NCBI GenBank assembly: GCA_963848415.1
Contig: CAWKDN010000001.1
Coordinates: 3,100,001-3,164,000 of the forward strand
Source: CAVQBC01 sp963848415
Lineage (GTDB): Bacteria > Actinomycetota > Thermoleophilia > Solirubrobacterales > Solirubrobacteraceae
Direction of reading: 5' to 3'
DNA: 64,000 bases
Shown here: positions 54,053 to 63,053 of the stretch, piece by piece
How the letters are laid out: the number at the start of each line of letters is the position of its first letter
Numbering within the stretch: the first letter of the stretch is position 1
The notes under the pieces: generated by a model
The model's input: the letters and a program-made list of their open reading frames with translations, nothing else
What the model was told of the DNA's origin: nothing
Database searches by the model: none
Program-made: the position numbers and the translations under genes

Positions 54053-54911
54053 CGCTGGCGCCGTCGAAGTAGGCCGTCCCGCGCAACGCGTCGCCGAGCG
54101 CGCCGGGCGGCAGCAGCGCGCCGAGCGGATGCCAGGGCGTCGGCAGCAGCTCGGGCGCGCTGGCCGCCCCGGACGCCGGGTTGCCGAGCATCAGGAAGAA
54201 CAGGAACGGGATCGCCGTGCCCGCCGGCCCGACGAGCCTCAGGACGCCCGCCGACGGCAGCCCGATCGCGAGCACCGCGAGCGCGAGCACCCCGGCCTCG
54301 GCCAGCCACGGGCCCGGCAGCGCGCCGAGCCAGCCGTTGACCAGCCCGATCACCACCAGCCCACCGAGGATGCCGGCGAGCGCCGTGAGCCCGACCCGCC
54401 CGCGCAGGTTGACGTCCGCGACGAGGTTCGCCGCCACCAGCGCAGCGAGGATCGCCGTCAGGGTGATCGGCAGCACGAGCAGGTTGAGCGTGACGCCGCG
54501 CGGGTCCTCCGCGACGAGCGGGCGGACGTTCTCCACCTGCCGCGCGCCCGCGGCCGCGCCGATACCCGTCACGAGCTGGGACGCGGGCAGCGACGCGGCG
54601 CTGGCGGTGATGGTGCGCTCGACGCCGCGTGGGCCGAGGACGAAGGCGCCGTACGCCTCGCGATCCTCGACGCGCCGGCGGCCCTCCGCGGCGCTGGCGA
54701 CGCGCTCGAACGCGAAGTCGCCGCGGCGCTCGAGCTGCGCCCCGAACGCCTCCACCGCCGCCGGCGGGCCGGCCGCGACGACCGGGAAGCCGTTGGGCTC
54801 GGGGTCGTGCCCGGGGACGACGAAGAAGAAGACGAACAGCGTCTGCAGGACCACGGCGATGAGCACGACGCGGACGGCGCGGGTGCGCAGGGGCGGGGTA
54901 TGGGCGGGCAT
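53937..54911 (-). CDS. YhgE/Pip-like or ABC-2-like membrane protein
   Basis: This 324-residue protein has an N-terminal membrane helix (about residues 12-32), an extracytoplasmic domain of about 120 residues (VEDREAYGAFVLGPRGVERTITASAAS) and five C-terminal helices including a Gly/Pro-rich segment. This one-plus-five arrangement is that of the YhgE/Pip/DUF3533 membrane proteins related to ABC-2 permeases. No ATPase gene is next to it. The chosen ATG 54911 has GAGAGGA upstream. It is convergent with dxs, overlapping its apparent 3' extension. Confidence 0.7.
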   Translation of the reverse strand: MPAHTPPLRTRAVRVVLIAVVLQTLFVFFFVVPGHDPEPNGFPVVAAGPPAAVEAFGAQLERRGDFAFERVASAAEGRRRVEDREAYGAFVLGPRGVERTITASAASLPASQLVTGIGAAAGARQVENVRPLVAEDPRGVTLNLLVLPITLTAILAALVAANLVADVNLRGRVGLTALAGILGGLVVIGLVNGWLGALPGPWLAEAGVLALAVLAIGLPSAGVLRLVGPAGTAIPFLFFLMLGNPASGAASAPELLPTPWHPLGALLPPGALGDALRGTAYFDGASVTGGIVVLIAWALIGVGLLALGERRAAHGHRDRVAIAA

Positions 54912-55011
54912 CGGCGAAGGCGTCCTCTCCTCGTGGGCGTGCCGTGAGCTTGTCAAGCCGGCGACCCCGGCCGCCGATGACCCGAGCGCGAAAGCCTCTA
55001 GCCTCCGCCCC

Positions 55012-55803
55012 GTGCCCAAGGTCCGCCTCGACAGCCTCCTGGCGGAGCGCGGCCACTACCCGTCGCGCTCGCGCGCGGCGGCTGCCGTCCTCGCCGGCGA
55101 CATCCACCTCGGCCCCGGCCGGCGGCGGGCGGAGAAGCCCGGCCAGCTCGTCGCCGCGGACGTCGAGCTCGACGTCGCCGCCCCGCCGCCCTACGTCTCC
55201 CGCGGCGGGATCAAGCTCGCCAACGCGCTCGACGCGCTGGGGCTCGACGTCGCCGGCCGGCGGGCCATCGACGTCGGCGCGTCGACCGGCGGCTTCACCG
55301 ACTGCCTGCTCCAGCGCGGCGCCGCGGCGGTGACGGCGGTCGACGTCGGCTACGGCGAGCTGCACTACTCGCTGCGGCAGGATCCCCGCGTGACCGTGCT
55401 CGAACGGGTCAACGCCCGTGCACTGGAACCCGGCATGCTTCCGTGGCCACCCGACCTCGCCGTGCTCGACCTCTCCTTCATCTCCCTGCGCAAGGTGCTC
55501 GCGCCCGTCCTGGGCTGCCTCGCCGTGCCGTTCGACTGCCTGGCGATGGTCAAGCCGCAGTTCGAGGCCGGTCGCGAGGCGGTGGGAAGCGGCGGCGTCG
55601 TGCGCGACCCGGTGCTGCGCCGGCAGGCCGTCGCGGGCGTGGCCGCCGCGGCCGCCGAGCTCGGCGCGGCGGTGCGCGGCGTCGCGAGCTCCGGCCTGCC
55701 CGGCCCGGCCGGCAACCGCGAGACGTTCCTGTGGCTCGCCGAGGGCGGGCGCGCGGGCGGCCCGGGCGACCTCGCGGCGGCACTGACGGAGATCGACCCG
55801 TGA
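55012..55803 (+). CDS. tlyA: TlyA-family rRNA 2'-O-methyltransferase/hemolysin homologue
   Basis: This 263-residue protein has an S4 RNA-binding domain (RLDSLLAERGHYPSRSRAAAAVLAG) and an FtsJ-like methyltransferase domain with AIDVGASTGGFTDCLLQRGA (SAM loop, about residue 84) and VLDLSFISL. Mycobacterial TlyA methylates 16S and 23S rRNA and its loss gives capreomycin resistance. TAGCCT lies 7 nt before the GTG. It opens the tlyA-nadK operon (GTGA overlap), the order also seen in mycobacteria. Confidence 0.92.
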   Translation: MPKVRLDSLLAERGHYPSRSRAAAAVLAGDIHLGPGRRRAEKPGQLVAADVELDVAAPPPYVSRGGIKLANALDALGLDVAGRRAIDVGASTGGFTDCLLQRGAAAVTAVDVGYGELHYSLRQDPRVTVLERVNARALEPGMLPWPPDLAVLDLSFISLRKVLAPVLGCLAVPFDCLAMVKPQFEAGREAVGSGGVVRDPVLRRQAVAGVAAAAAELGAAVRGVASSGLPGPAGNRETFLWLAEGGRAGGPGDLAAALTEIDP

Positions 55804-56651
55804 GCGTCACCGCCACCGTGCTGACCCACCGGCGCGTGGGGGAGACGACCGACGGCCTCGCCGAGCTGCTCGCCGTCGCCCGCCGCGCCGGGGCGACGCT
55901 GCGCTTCGACGACGACGAGGTGGCCAAGCACGGGCTGACGGCCGGCGACGGGCTCGTGCTCGGCGCGGAGCGCAGCCCCGACGTGGACCTGTGCATCGTG
56001 CTGGGCGGTGACGGCACGATCCTCACCGCGCTGCGCGAGTACGCCGGCACCGGGGTCCCGATCTTCGCGGTCAACTACGGCGAGGTCGGGTTCCTCGCGA
56101 CGCTGGATCCCGACGGCCTGGGCGCGGACTTCGAGCGGGCGTTCGCGGGCGAGTACGAGACGCTGACGCTGCCGGCCATCACGGTCTCGTGCGACGGGCA
56201 GCGCTGGACCGCGATCAACGACATGTCCGTGCACCGCAAGCCGGGGCTGCGCGTCGCCGACCTCGCCTACGGGCTCACGGGCGACGAGATCGGCCGGGTG
56301 CGCTGCGACGGCCTCGTGGTCGCCACGCCCGCGGGGTCGACCGGCTACAACCTCGCCAACGGCGGGCCGGTGATGGCCTGGGGGGTCGAGGGCTTCGTGG
56401 TCTCCTTCATCGCCCCGCACTCGCTCACCGCGCGGGCGCTGGTGGTCGCCCCGGGCGACGTGCTGACGATCTCCAACCGCAGCCGCGAGGAGCCCGTCGA
56501 GGTCCACGTCGACGGCCGCCCGGCGTGCGAGATCGGCCCGGACGAGGACGTCCAGGTGCAGTTCGGCGAGCAGCACAGCCTGCTCGCCCAGCTGCCGGGC
56601 GCGTCGTTCTACCACCGGCTGCGCGAGCGCTTCGGGCGCCTGGCCAAGTAA
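55800..56651 (+). CDS. nadK: NAD kinase
   Basis: This 283-residue enzyme makes NADP from NAD with ATP or polyphosphate. The diagnostic motif is IVLGGDGTILTALR (GGDG, about residue 65), followed by INDMSVHR (NE/D motif, about 140), VATPAGSTGYNLANGGP (about 180) and PHSLTARALVV. All catalytic residues are present. It is translationally coupled to tlyA. Confidence 0.95.
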   Translation: MSVTATVLTHRRVGETTDGLAELLAVARRAGATLRFDDDEVAKHGLTAGDGLVLGAERSPDVDLCIVLGGDGTILTALREYAGTGVPIFAVNYGEVGFLATLDPDGLGADFERAFAGEYETLTLPAITVSCDGQRWTAINDMSVHRKPGLRVADLAYGLTGDEIGRVRCDGLVVATPAGSTGYNLANGGPVMAWGVEGFVVSFIAPHSLTARALVVAPGDVLTISNRSREEPVEVHVDGRPACEIGPDEDVQVQFGEQHSLLAQLPGASFYHRLRERFGRLAK

Positions 56652-56736
56652 CCCTTCGCACAGCTTCGTGACGACTTCGTGCCGAAGCACGCGCACGGGG
56701 CCGATCCGTCGGCGGTGGCTGGTAGACCGTCGGTGA

Positions 56737-58413
56737 ATGCTGCACGAGCTCCGCGTCGAGAACCTGCTGCTGATCGAACGGGCCGAGCTCGCGCTCGGCC
56801 CGGGGCTCAACGTGCTCACGGGGGAGACGGGCGCCGGAAAGACGGTGCTCGCCCACGCGCTCGACCTGCTGCTCGGCGGGCGCCCGCGGCCGGGCATCGT
56901 GCGCCCCGGCGCGTCCGAGGCCTACGTCGAGGGCGTGTTCGCGCTGCCCGAGCCGGTGCGGGCGGTGCTCGGCGACCGGCTCGCCCCCGACGCCGAGGAG
57001 CTCGTGCTCGCCCGCCGGGTGAGCGCCGAGGGCCGCACGCGCGCCTATCTCGGCGGGCGCAGCGCCACCGCGGCCGACCTGCGCGAGGCGGGCGGCGCGT
57101 TGCTGACGTTCTACGGCCAGCACGAGCACCGCCGGCTCACGCTGGCCTCGGCACAGCTGGAGATCCTCGACGGCTTCTGCGGCCCGGAGCAGGCCGCCCG
57201 GCGCGGCGCCTGTGCCGCGCTGCACGCGCGCGAGCGGGCGATCGCCTCAGAGCTCGAGCAGCTGCGGGCGCGGGCGGGCGCGCGCGACCGCGAGCTCGAC
57301 CTGCTCGACTGGGAGCTCGAGGAGATCGAGCGGGCGGCGCCCGACGAGGCGGAGGAGGCCGAGCTCGAGCTCGAGCGCGAGCGCCTGCGCCACCTCGAGG
57401 GACTGCGCGGGGCGGCGGCGGCCGGGGTCGGCGCGCTCTCGCCGGACGGCGGCGAGGGCGCGGCGGCGGCGCTGGCCGGCGCCGCCGCGGCGCTCGAGGG
57501 CGTCGGCGGCATCGACCCCGAGCTCGACGCCTTGGGCGCCCGGACGCGCTCCCTCGCCGTCGAGGCCGACGACCTCGCAGGCGAGCTGCGCCGCTACGGC
57601 GAGGCCGTCGAGGCGCCGCCCGGCCGCCTCGACGAGGTCGAGGAGCGGCTCGCCCAGCTCGAGCGCCTCAAGCGCAAGCACGGCGGCACGCTCGCCGCGG
57701 TGCTCGCCCACGCCGAGGCCTGCCGCGCCCGGCGCGACGAGCTGGCCGGCGCCGAGGAAGCGCTGGCGGATGGCGAGGCGGCCCTCGCGGCCGCGCGCGC
57801 CGAGTTGGCCGAGGCCGCGTCCGGCCTCTCGGCCGCGCGGGCGGCGGCGGCGCCCGGCCTCGCCGACGCGGTCCGCCGGCGGCTGGCGGCGCTGGCCATG
57901 GAGGGCGCGAGCTTCGCCGTGGCGCTGACCCCGCGCGAGGACGGCCCCGGCCCGTCGGGCGCCGACGAGGTCGAGTTCATGATCGCCCCGAACCCGGGCG
58001 TGCCGGCCGGCCCGCTGCGCGAGACGGCCTCGGGCGGCGAGCTCTCGCGGGTGATGCTGGCGCTGATGAGCGTCGCCGCCGAGGGCGAGGGCGGCGGCGG
58101 ATCCGACACGCTGGTCTTCGACGAGGTCGACGCGGGGATCGGCGGCCAGACCGCCCGCGCGGTGGGGGAGGAGCTGCAGGCCCTGGCGCGCGGCCGGCAG
58201 GTCATCTGCATCACCCACCTGCCCCAGATCGCCTCGCTCGGCGACCGGCACTTCACGATCGTCAAGGACACCTCGGCCGACCCGGCGCGGACCACCGTCA
58301 GCCGGCTCGAGCGCACCGCGGTCGTCGGCGAGCTGGTCCGGATGCTCGGCGCCGACGACGAGGACGCGGCCGCGCGCAAGCACGCCCGCCGAGCTGCCTC
58401 GCGCGCCGCATGA
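56737..58413 (+). CDS. recN: DNA repair protein RecN
   Basis: This is a 558-residue SMC-like ATPase. Walker A is GETGAGKT (residues 28-35), with a Q-loop region (FYGQHEHRRLTL). Two long charged coiled coils follow (about 150-230 and 290-400, almost pure Glu/Ala/Arg/Leu). The signature is TASGGELSRVMLAL (about 430), with Walker B TLVFDEVDAGIGG and the H-loop CITHLPQIAS. RecN gathers broken ends in double-strand-break repair. There is no SteA/SteB-type gene between it and pyrG, unlike in mycobacteria. Confidence 0.95.
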   Translation: MLHELRVENLLLIERAELALGPGLNVLTGETGAGKTVLAHALDLLLGGRPRPGIVRPGASEAYVEGVFALPEPVRAVLGDRLAPDAEELVLARRVSAEGRTRAYLGGRSATAADLREAGGALLTFYGQHEHRRLTLASAQLEILDGFCGPEQAARRGACAALHARERAIASELEQLRARAGARDRELDLLDWELEEIERAAPDEAEEAELELERERLRHLEGLRGAAAAGVGALSPDGGEGAAAALAGAAAALEGVGGIDPELDALGARTRSLAVEADDLAGELRRYGEAVEAPPGRLDEVEERLAQLERLKRKHGGTLAAVLAHAEACRARRDELAGAEEALADGEAALAAARAELAEAASGLSAARAAAAPGLADAVRRRLAALAMEGASFAVALTPREDGPGPSGADEVEFMIAPNPGVPAGPLRETASGGELSRVMLALMSVAAEGEGGGGSDTLVFDEVDAGIGGQTARAVGEELQALARGRQVICITHLPQIASLGDRHFTIVKDTSADPARTTVSRLERTAVVGELVRMLGADDEDAAARKHARRAASRAA

Positions 58414-58507
58414 CGGCATCCCCGGAGTTTCGGCCGATCCGCCGCCGCGGCGCAGACCGCGCGCTGCCGCCGCCGCGGCGCTCTAGACTCGCTTGGCAGG
58501 AAAACGC

Positions 58508-60220
58508 ATGCCTGAGTCTCGTCCCCGCACCCGCTTCATCTTCGTCACCGGCGGGGTCGTCTCCTCGCTCGGCAAGGGCATCGCGGCCGCCTCGATCGGC
58601 CGCCTGCTCGTCTCGCGCGGCCTGAAGGTGGCCCTGCAGAAGTTCGATCCCTACATCAACGTCGACCCGGGCACGATGTCGCCGTTCCAGCACGGCGAGG
58701 TGTTCGTGACCGAGGACGGGGCGGAGACCGACCTCGACCTCGGCCACTACGAGCGCTTCACCGACGCGAACACCTCGCGCGGCTCGAACGTGACCGCGGG
58801 CGCGATCTACAACTCGGTCATCCGCAAGGAGCGCCGCGGCGACTACCTGGGCGGCACGGTCCAGGTGATCCCGCACATCACCGACGAGATCAAGCACCGC
58901 ATCAAGCTGATCGCCGACAGCCAGGACGTCGACGTGGTGATCACCGAGATCGGCGGCACGGTGGGTGACATCGAGTCGCTGCCGTTCCTGGAGGCGATCC
59001 GCCAGTTCCCGGTCGACGTCGGGCGCGGGCGCTGCATGTACATCCACCTCACGCTCGTGCCCTACATCGGTCACGCCGGCGAGCTGAAGACCAAGCCGAC
59101 CCAGCACTCGGTCAACGAGCTGCGGCGGATCGGCATCCAGCCCGACATGGTCGTCTGCCGCTCCGAGGGCGCGCTCCCGCAGGACGTGCGCAAGAAGATC
59201 GCCCTGTTCGCCTCGCTGCCGCTGGAGGCGATCGTCTCCGCGCGCGACGTGGACCTGATCTACAAGGTCCCGCTGTTCTTCCGCGCCGAGGGCGTCGACG
59301 ACTTCGTGCTCGACCACTTCCACCTCGAGGCGCAATCGCCCGAGCTGAGCGACTGGGAGCGCCTGGTGCGCCGCGCCGGCGAGGCCCAGCGCCGCCAGCC
59401 GGTCCGGATCGCCCTGGTCGGCAAGTACGTCGCGCTCGAGGACGCCTACCTGTCGGTCGTCGAGGCGCTGCGCCACTCCGGCTTCCAGCACGGCTGCGCG
59501 ATAGAGGTCGACTGGGTCGACTCCGAGACGCTGGATGACGACGAGGTTCGCAGCCGGCTCGCCGCCGCCGACGGGATCCTCATCCCGGGCGGCTTCGGCG
59601 TCCGCGGCATCGAGGGAAAGATCGCGGCGGCCGGCATCGCGCGCGAGCTGGGCATCCCGTTCCTGGGCGTCTGCCTGGGGATGCAGATGGCGGTGGCCGA
59701 CTTCGCCCGCGCGGTGGTCGGCATGGACGGCGCGAACTCGACCGAGTTCGACCCCGAGACGCCGTACCCCGTCATCGACCTTCTGCCCGAGCAGAAGGAG
59801 GTCGCCGACATGGGCGGCACCATGCGCCTGGGCGCCGATCCGATCAAGCTCCACGACGGCACGCGGGCGCGCGAGATCTACGGCGAGGCGGTGATCTACG
59901 AGCGCCACCGCCATCGCTACGAGGTCAACAACTTCCTGCGCAAGCGCCTGGAGGCCGCCGGGCTCATCATCTCCGGCACCTCGCCGGACGAGCGCCTGGT
60001 CGAGGTCATCGAGATCGCCGGCCATCCGTTCTTCGTGGCCTCGCAGTTCCACCCCGAGTTCAAGTCGCGGCCCGAGCGCCCGGCGCCGCTGTTCCGCGAC
60101 TTCGTGGGCGCGGCCCTCGCCCGCGCCCAGGAGCACGCCGGCGAGCGCGAGCCGGCCATCGACGGGCCGCCCGAGGCCGAGCCCACCGTCCAGGCGGAGC
60201 ACCGCTTCCAGCCACGGTGA
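58508..60220 (+). CDS. pyrG: CTP synthase
   Basis: This 570-residue enzyme aminates UTP to CTP. The N-terminal synthase domain has FVTGGVVSSLGKGIAAASIGRLL, LQKFDPYINVDPGTMSPFQHGEVFVTEDGAE and EIGGTVGDIESLPF. The C-terminal glutaminase domain has the oxyanion strand IPGGFGVRG, the catalytic Cys in FLGVCLGMQMA (about residue 390) and the His-Glu pair in QFHPEFKSRP. TAGACT lies 18 nt before the ATG, with an AGGA ribosome-binding site, so this gene has a short leader. Confidence 0.96.
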   Translation: MPESRPRTRFIFVTGGVVSSLGKGIAAASIGRLLVSRGLKVALQKFDPYINVDPGTMSPFQHGEVFVTEDGAETDLDLGHYERFTDANTSRGSNVTAGAIYNSVIRKERRGDYLGGTVQVIPHITDEIKHRIKLIADSQDVDVVITEIGGTVGDIESLPFLEAIRQFPVDVGRGRCMYIHLTLVPYIGHAGELKTKPTQHSVNELRRIGIQPDMVVCRSEGALPQDVRKKIALFASLPLEAIVSARDVDLIYKVPLFFRAEGVDDFVLDHFHLEAQSPELSDWERLVRRAGEAQRRQPVRIALVGKYVALEDAYLSVVEALRHSGFQHGCAIEVDWVDSETLDDDEVRSRLAAADGILIPGGFGVRGIEGKIAAAGIARELGIPFLGVCLGMQMAVADFARAVVGMDGANSTEFDPETPYPVIDLLPEQKEVADMGGTMRLGADPIKLHDGTRAREIYGEAVIYERHRHRYEVNNFLRKRLEAAGLIISGTSPDERLVEVIEIAGHPFFVASQFHPEFKSRPERPAPLFRDFVGAALARAQEHAGEREPAIDGPPEAEPTVQAEHRFQPR

Positions 60221-60231
60221 CCGCGCGGGGG

Positions 60232-60243
60232 CGCGGGCCCGCG
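60232..60243. terminator. GC-only palindrome after pyrG
   Basis: CGCGGGCCCGCG is a perfect 12-bp palindrome 12 bp after the pyrG stop. It lacks a T run, so intrinsic termination is uncertain; it may only slow polymerase before the next gene's start. Confidence 0.3.
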
Positions 60244-60260
60244 TCCGCGACGGTACTGAG

Positions 60261-61412
60261 GTGAGGCCGGCCAGCGAGGCCGAGAAGTCCAGGCTGGCCG
60301 AGACGTTCACGGGGCTCTGCCGGATCCCGAGCCCGTTCGGCCACGAGCGTGCCTGCGCGGAGCAGGTCGCGACCGAGCTGCGCAGCCTCGGGCTCGAGGT
60401 CCATCAGGACGACGCGGCCGGGCCGAGCGGCGCCGAGTGCGGCAACCTGCTCGCCCGCCTGCCGTCCCGGCGACCCGGTCCGGACGGCGGGCCGGCGCGC
60501 ACGATCCTGCTCTGCGCCCATCTCGACACGGTCGAGCAGGCCGCGCCGGTCGAGCCGGTGCTGGTCGACGGCGGCTGGGAGAACGCCCACGACGGGATCC
60601 TCGGCGCCGACAACAAGGCCGCCGTGGCGGTGATCCTCGAGCTTGCTCGGCGGGTGAGCGTCGAGGGCGCGCCGGTGGGCCTCGAGCTGCTCTTCACCGT
60701 CTCGGAGGAGAACGCGCTGGCCGGGGCCAAGGCGCTCGACCGCGGCGCCCTGGAGGCCGACTTCGGCTACGTCTTCGACCACGCCACCCCGATCGGCGAG
60801 ATCGTCGTCGCCTCGCCGACGTACTACCGGCTGGCCGCGGACTTCCACGGCCGCGCCGCGCACGCCGGTGTCCGCCCGGAGGCGGGCCGCAGCGCGATCC
60901 AGGCCGCCGCGCTGGCGATCGCGGCGATGCCGCTCGGCCGCCTGGACGCCGAGACCACGACGAACGTCGGCGCGATCCACGGCGGCGCGAACGCCACCAA
61001 CGTCGTCCCCGAGCGCTGCCGGCTGCTCGCCGAGGCGCGCTCGCTGGACCCGGCGCGCGTGGAGACGGTGGTGGCCCGGCTGGTCGACGCCGTCTACGAC
61101 GGCGCGGCCGGCGCCGAGTGCGACGTCGACCTGGTCTCCGAGAAGCTGTTCGTCGGCTATCGCCAGCGGCCGTCGCTGCCGGCGGTGACGGCGGCGGAGG
61201 CGGCGCTGCAGCGCTGCGGCTACGAGCCGCGGCAGATCGCCAGCGGCGGCGGCTCGGACGCCAACGCGCTCGAAGCGGCCGGCCTGCCGTGCGTGAACCT
61301 CGCCAACGGCACCGAGCGCAACCACGAGCCGACCGAGCGGGTCTCGGTCGCCGCGCTGGAGGGGATGCTCGACGTCGCGCTCGCGCTGCTCGACGAGGCG
61401 GCCGCGTGCTGA
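60261..61412 (+). CDS. M20 tripeptidase-like zinc peptidase
   Basis: This is a 383-residue PepT-like member of M20. Ligands: LLCAHLDTVE (His and Asp, about residue 92), GADNKAAVAV (bridging Asp, about 117), VSEENALAGA (Glu pair, about 152), GYVFDHATP (Asp, about 175), and the final His in ERNHEPTERVS (about 355). The dimerisation lid is in the middle (AAHAGVRPEAGRSAI). It starts with GTG 40 bp after pyrG. The 3' end overlaps the DUF3866 start by 7 bp. Confidence 0.9.
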   Translation: MRPASEAEKSRLAETFTGLCRIPSPFGHERACAEQVATELRSLGLEVHQDDAAGPSGAECGNLLARLPSRRPGPDGGPARTILLCAHLDTVEQAAPVEPVLVDGGWENAHDGILGADNKAAVAVILELARRVSVEGAPVGLELLFTVSEENALAGAKALDRGALEADFGYVFDHATPIGEIVVASPTYYRLAADFHGRAAHAGVRPEAGRSAIQAAALAIAAMPLGRLDAETTTNVGAIHGGANATNVVPERCRLLAEARSLDPARVETVVARLVDAVYDGAAGAECDVDLVSEKLFVGYRQRPSLPAVTAAEAALQRCGYEPRQIASGGGSDANALEAAGLPCVNLANGTERNHEPTERVSVAALEGMLDVALALLDEAAAC

Positions 61413-62452
61413 GCCTGCGCCGCGGGGTCGTGCTGGCGGCCGGCAGCCTCGACGGACCGATGCAGCAGCTCGACGTCCGCCTCGGCGGCGAGCGCCGGCC
61501 CGCGCTCGCCGACGTCGCGCTGGTCGGCCCGGCGCGCACCGGCGACGAGGTCGTGGTCAACCTCGCCGCGGTCGACCTCGACCCGGGCGCCGGCGGCTAC
61601 GACCTCGTGCACGTCAACCTCACCCGCGGGCTGCGCGGGACCGGTGAAGGCGGCGGGCAGGTGATGAAGCTCGACGGCACGAGCCTGCAGCACCCGGTCG
61701 CCCCGGCCGAGGCGACCGCGCCGGCGCCCGAGGGCGCGCCGGGCGGGGCCGCCGGGCGGCTGCCCACTGGCGCGCCGGTCGGGATCTGCCTGCTGCACGG
61801 CCAGCTCGCGCCGCTGGCGTGGGCGTTCGCGCGCGCCGCCCCGGGGGCGCGGCTCGGCTATGTCCAGACCGCCGGCGGCGCGCTGCCCGGCGGGTTGACG
61901 CGGATCGTGCGCCGGCTCCGCGGCCTCGGCCTGCTGGCCGGTCACGTGACGGCCGGTGCCGCCTACGGCGGCGAGTCCGACGCCGTGACCACCGCCGGCG
62001 CCCTGCAGCACGGCTTCACCGCGCGCCACTGGCACGCCGCGGTGTGCGGCCCCGGCCCCGGCACGCTCGGCTCGGCCACCGTGCTCGGCCACGGCGGGCT
62101 GGTCGCGCTCGAGTCCGCCCATACCGCCGCCGCGCTCGGCTGCCGCGTCGTCGTCGCGCCGCGCTACTCGACCTCGGACCCGCGGCCGCGCCACCGCGGG
62201 CTCTCCCACCACGCCCGGACGATGCTCGAGCTGGCGCTCGTCCCGTTCACGGTCGCGACCGCCGGCGAGCGGCCCGAGCCGGGGCTGACGCGGCACGAGT
62301 GGCGGCGCGGCGAGGCCGACCTCGACGCCTACGCGGCCTCCGGACTGCCGGCCGTGACGATGGGGCGGACCCTCGCCGAGGACCCGGCGTTCTTCGCGGC
62401 TGCCCTGGCCGCCGGCAGCGTGCTGGCCACGGCGGCGCGCGAGGTACCGTAG
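61406..62452 (+). CDS. DUF3866 family protein
   Basis: This 348-residue protein is typical of DUF3866, present in actinobacteria and some firmicutes between pyrG and NUDIX/xerD genes. It starts with a beta domain (GPMQQLDVRLGGERRPALADVALVG), and a P-loop-free alpha/beta part follows with CLLHGQLAPLAWAFARAAPGARLGYVQTAGGALPG, CGPGPGTLGSATVLGHGG and RYSTSDPRPRHRGLSHHART. The repeated conserved His and Gly motifs suggest an enzyme, but no activity is known. Start GTG 61406, inside the preceding gene. Confidence 0.88.
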   Translation: MLSLRRGVVLAAGSLDGPMQQLDVRLGGERRPALADVALVGPARTGDEVVVNLAAVDLDPGAGGYDLVHVNLTRGLRGTGEGGGQVMKLDGTSLQHPVAPAEATAPAPEGAPGGAAGRLPTGAPVGICLLHGQLAPLAWAFARAAPGARLGYVQTAGGALPGGLTRIVRRLRGLGLLAGHVTAGAAYGGESDAVTTAGALQHGFTARHWHAAVCGPGPGTLGSATVLGHGGLVALESAHTAAALGCRVVVAPRYSTSDPRPRHRGLSHHARTMLELALVPFTVATAGERPEPGLTRHEWRRGEADLDAYAASGLPAVTMGRTLAEDPAFFAAALAAGSVLATAAREVP

Positions 62453-62458
62453 GCGCCC

Positions 62459-62986
62459 GTGGAGCCGCTCGAATCCCAGGTCGTCTACGAAGGGCCGGTC
62501 TTCACCGTGCGCTCGGAGCGCTTCCGGCATCCGGGCGGCGACGTCGTCACGCGCGACAAGGTGGCCCATCCCGGCGCCGTGGGCGTCGTGGCCGTCGACG
62601 CCGAGGACCGCGTCTGGCTCGTCCGCCAGCCGCGTGAGGCGATCCGCGACCCCGGCCTGCTCGAGCTGCCCGCCGGCAAGCTCGACGTCGAGGGGGAGAC
62701 GCCGCTGCAGGCGGGCAGGCGCGAGCTCGCCGAGGAGATCGGCAAGGCGGCGGCCGAGTGGGAGCTGCTGGCGCGCTTCTACACCTCCGCGGGCTTCAGC
62801 GACGAGGAGATCCACGTCTACCTCGCCACCGGCCTGACCGACATCACCGAGCGCCCGCCCGCCGACGACGTCGCCCGCATCGAGGTCGTCACCCGGCCGC
62901 TCGCCGGCCTCGACGGCCTGATCGCCGAGATCCGCGACGCCAAGACGCTCGTCGGCCTGATGGCGCTGCGCGCGCGGCGCGGCTGA
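62459..62986 (+). CDS. NUDIX hydrolase, ADP-ribose pyrophosphatase type
   Basis: This is a 175-residue protein. The NUDIX box is complete: GKLDVEGETPLQAGRRELAEEIG (G-x5-E-x7-R-E-x2-E-E-x-G, about residues 73-95), preceded by LLELPA as in ADP-ribose pyrophosphatases and followed by FYTSAGFSDEEIHVYLA. It cleaves nucleoside diphosphate derivatives, most likely ADP-ribose. The GTG is 8 nt after TACCGT. The position before xerD matches Rv1700 in mycobacteria. Confidence 0.92.
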   Translation: MEPLESQVVYEGPVFTVRSERFRHPGGDVVTRDKVAHPGAVGVVAVDAEDRVWLVRQPREAIRDPGLLELPAGKLDVEGETPLQAGRRELAEEIGKAAAEWELLARFYTSAGFSDEEIHVYLATGLTDITERPPADDVARIEVVTRPLAGLDGLIAEIRDAKTLVGLMALRARRG

Positions 62987-63053
62987 CAGCGGCGTTGCAC
63001 CCCGCCGGCCGGCGGCAGGCGCCGCCGGGCCCGCGCCGAATCAAGCCCCAGCA

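Noticed and set aside
56652..56736. Riboswitch or terminator before recN
   Set aside because: Only a 5-bp stem (CTTCG/CGAAG) is present in 85 bp, too little for either.
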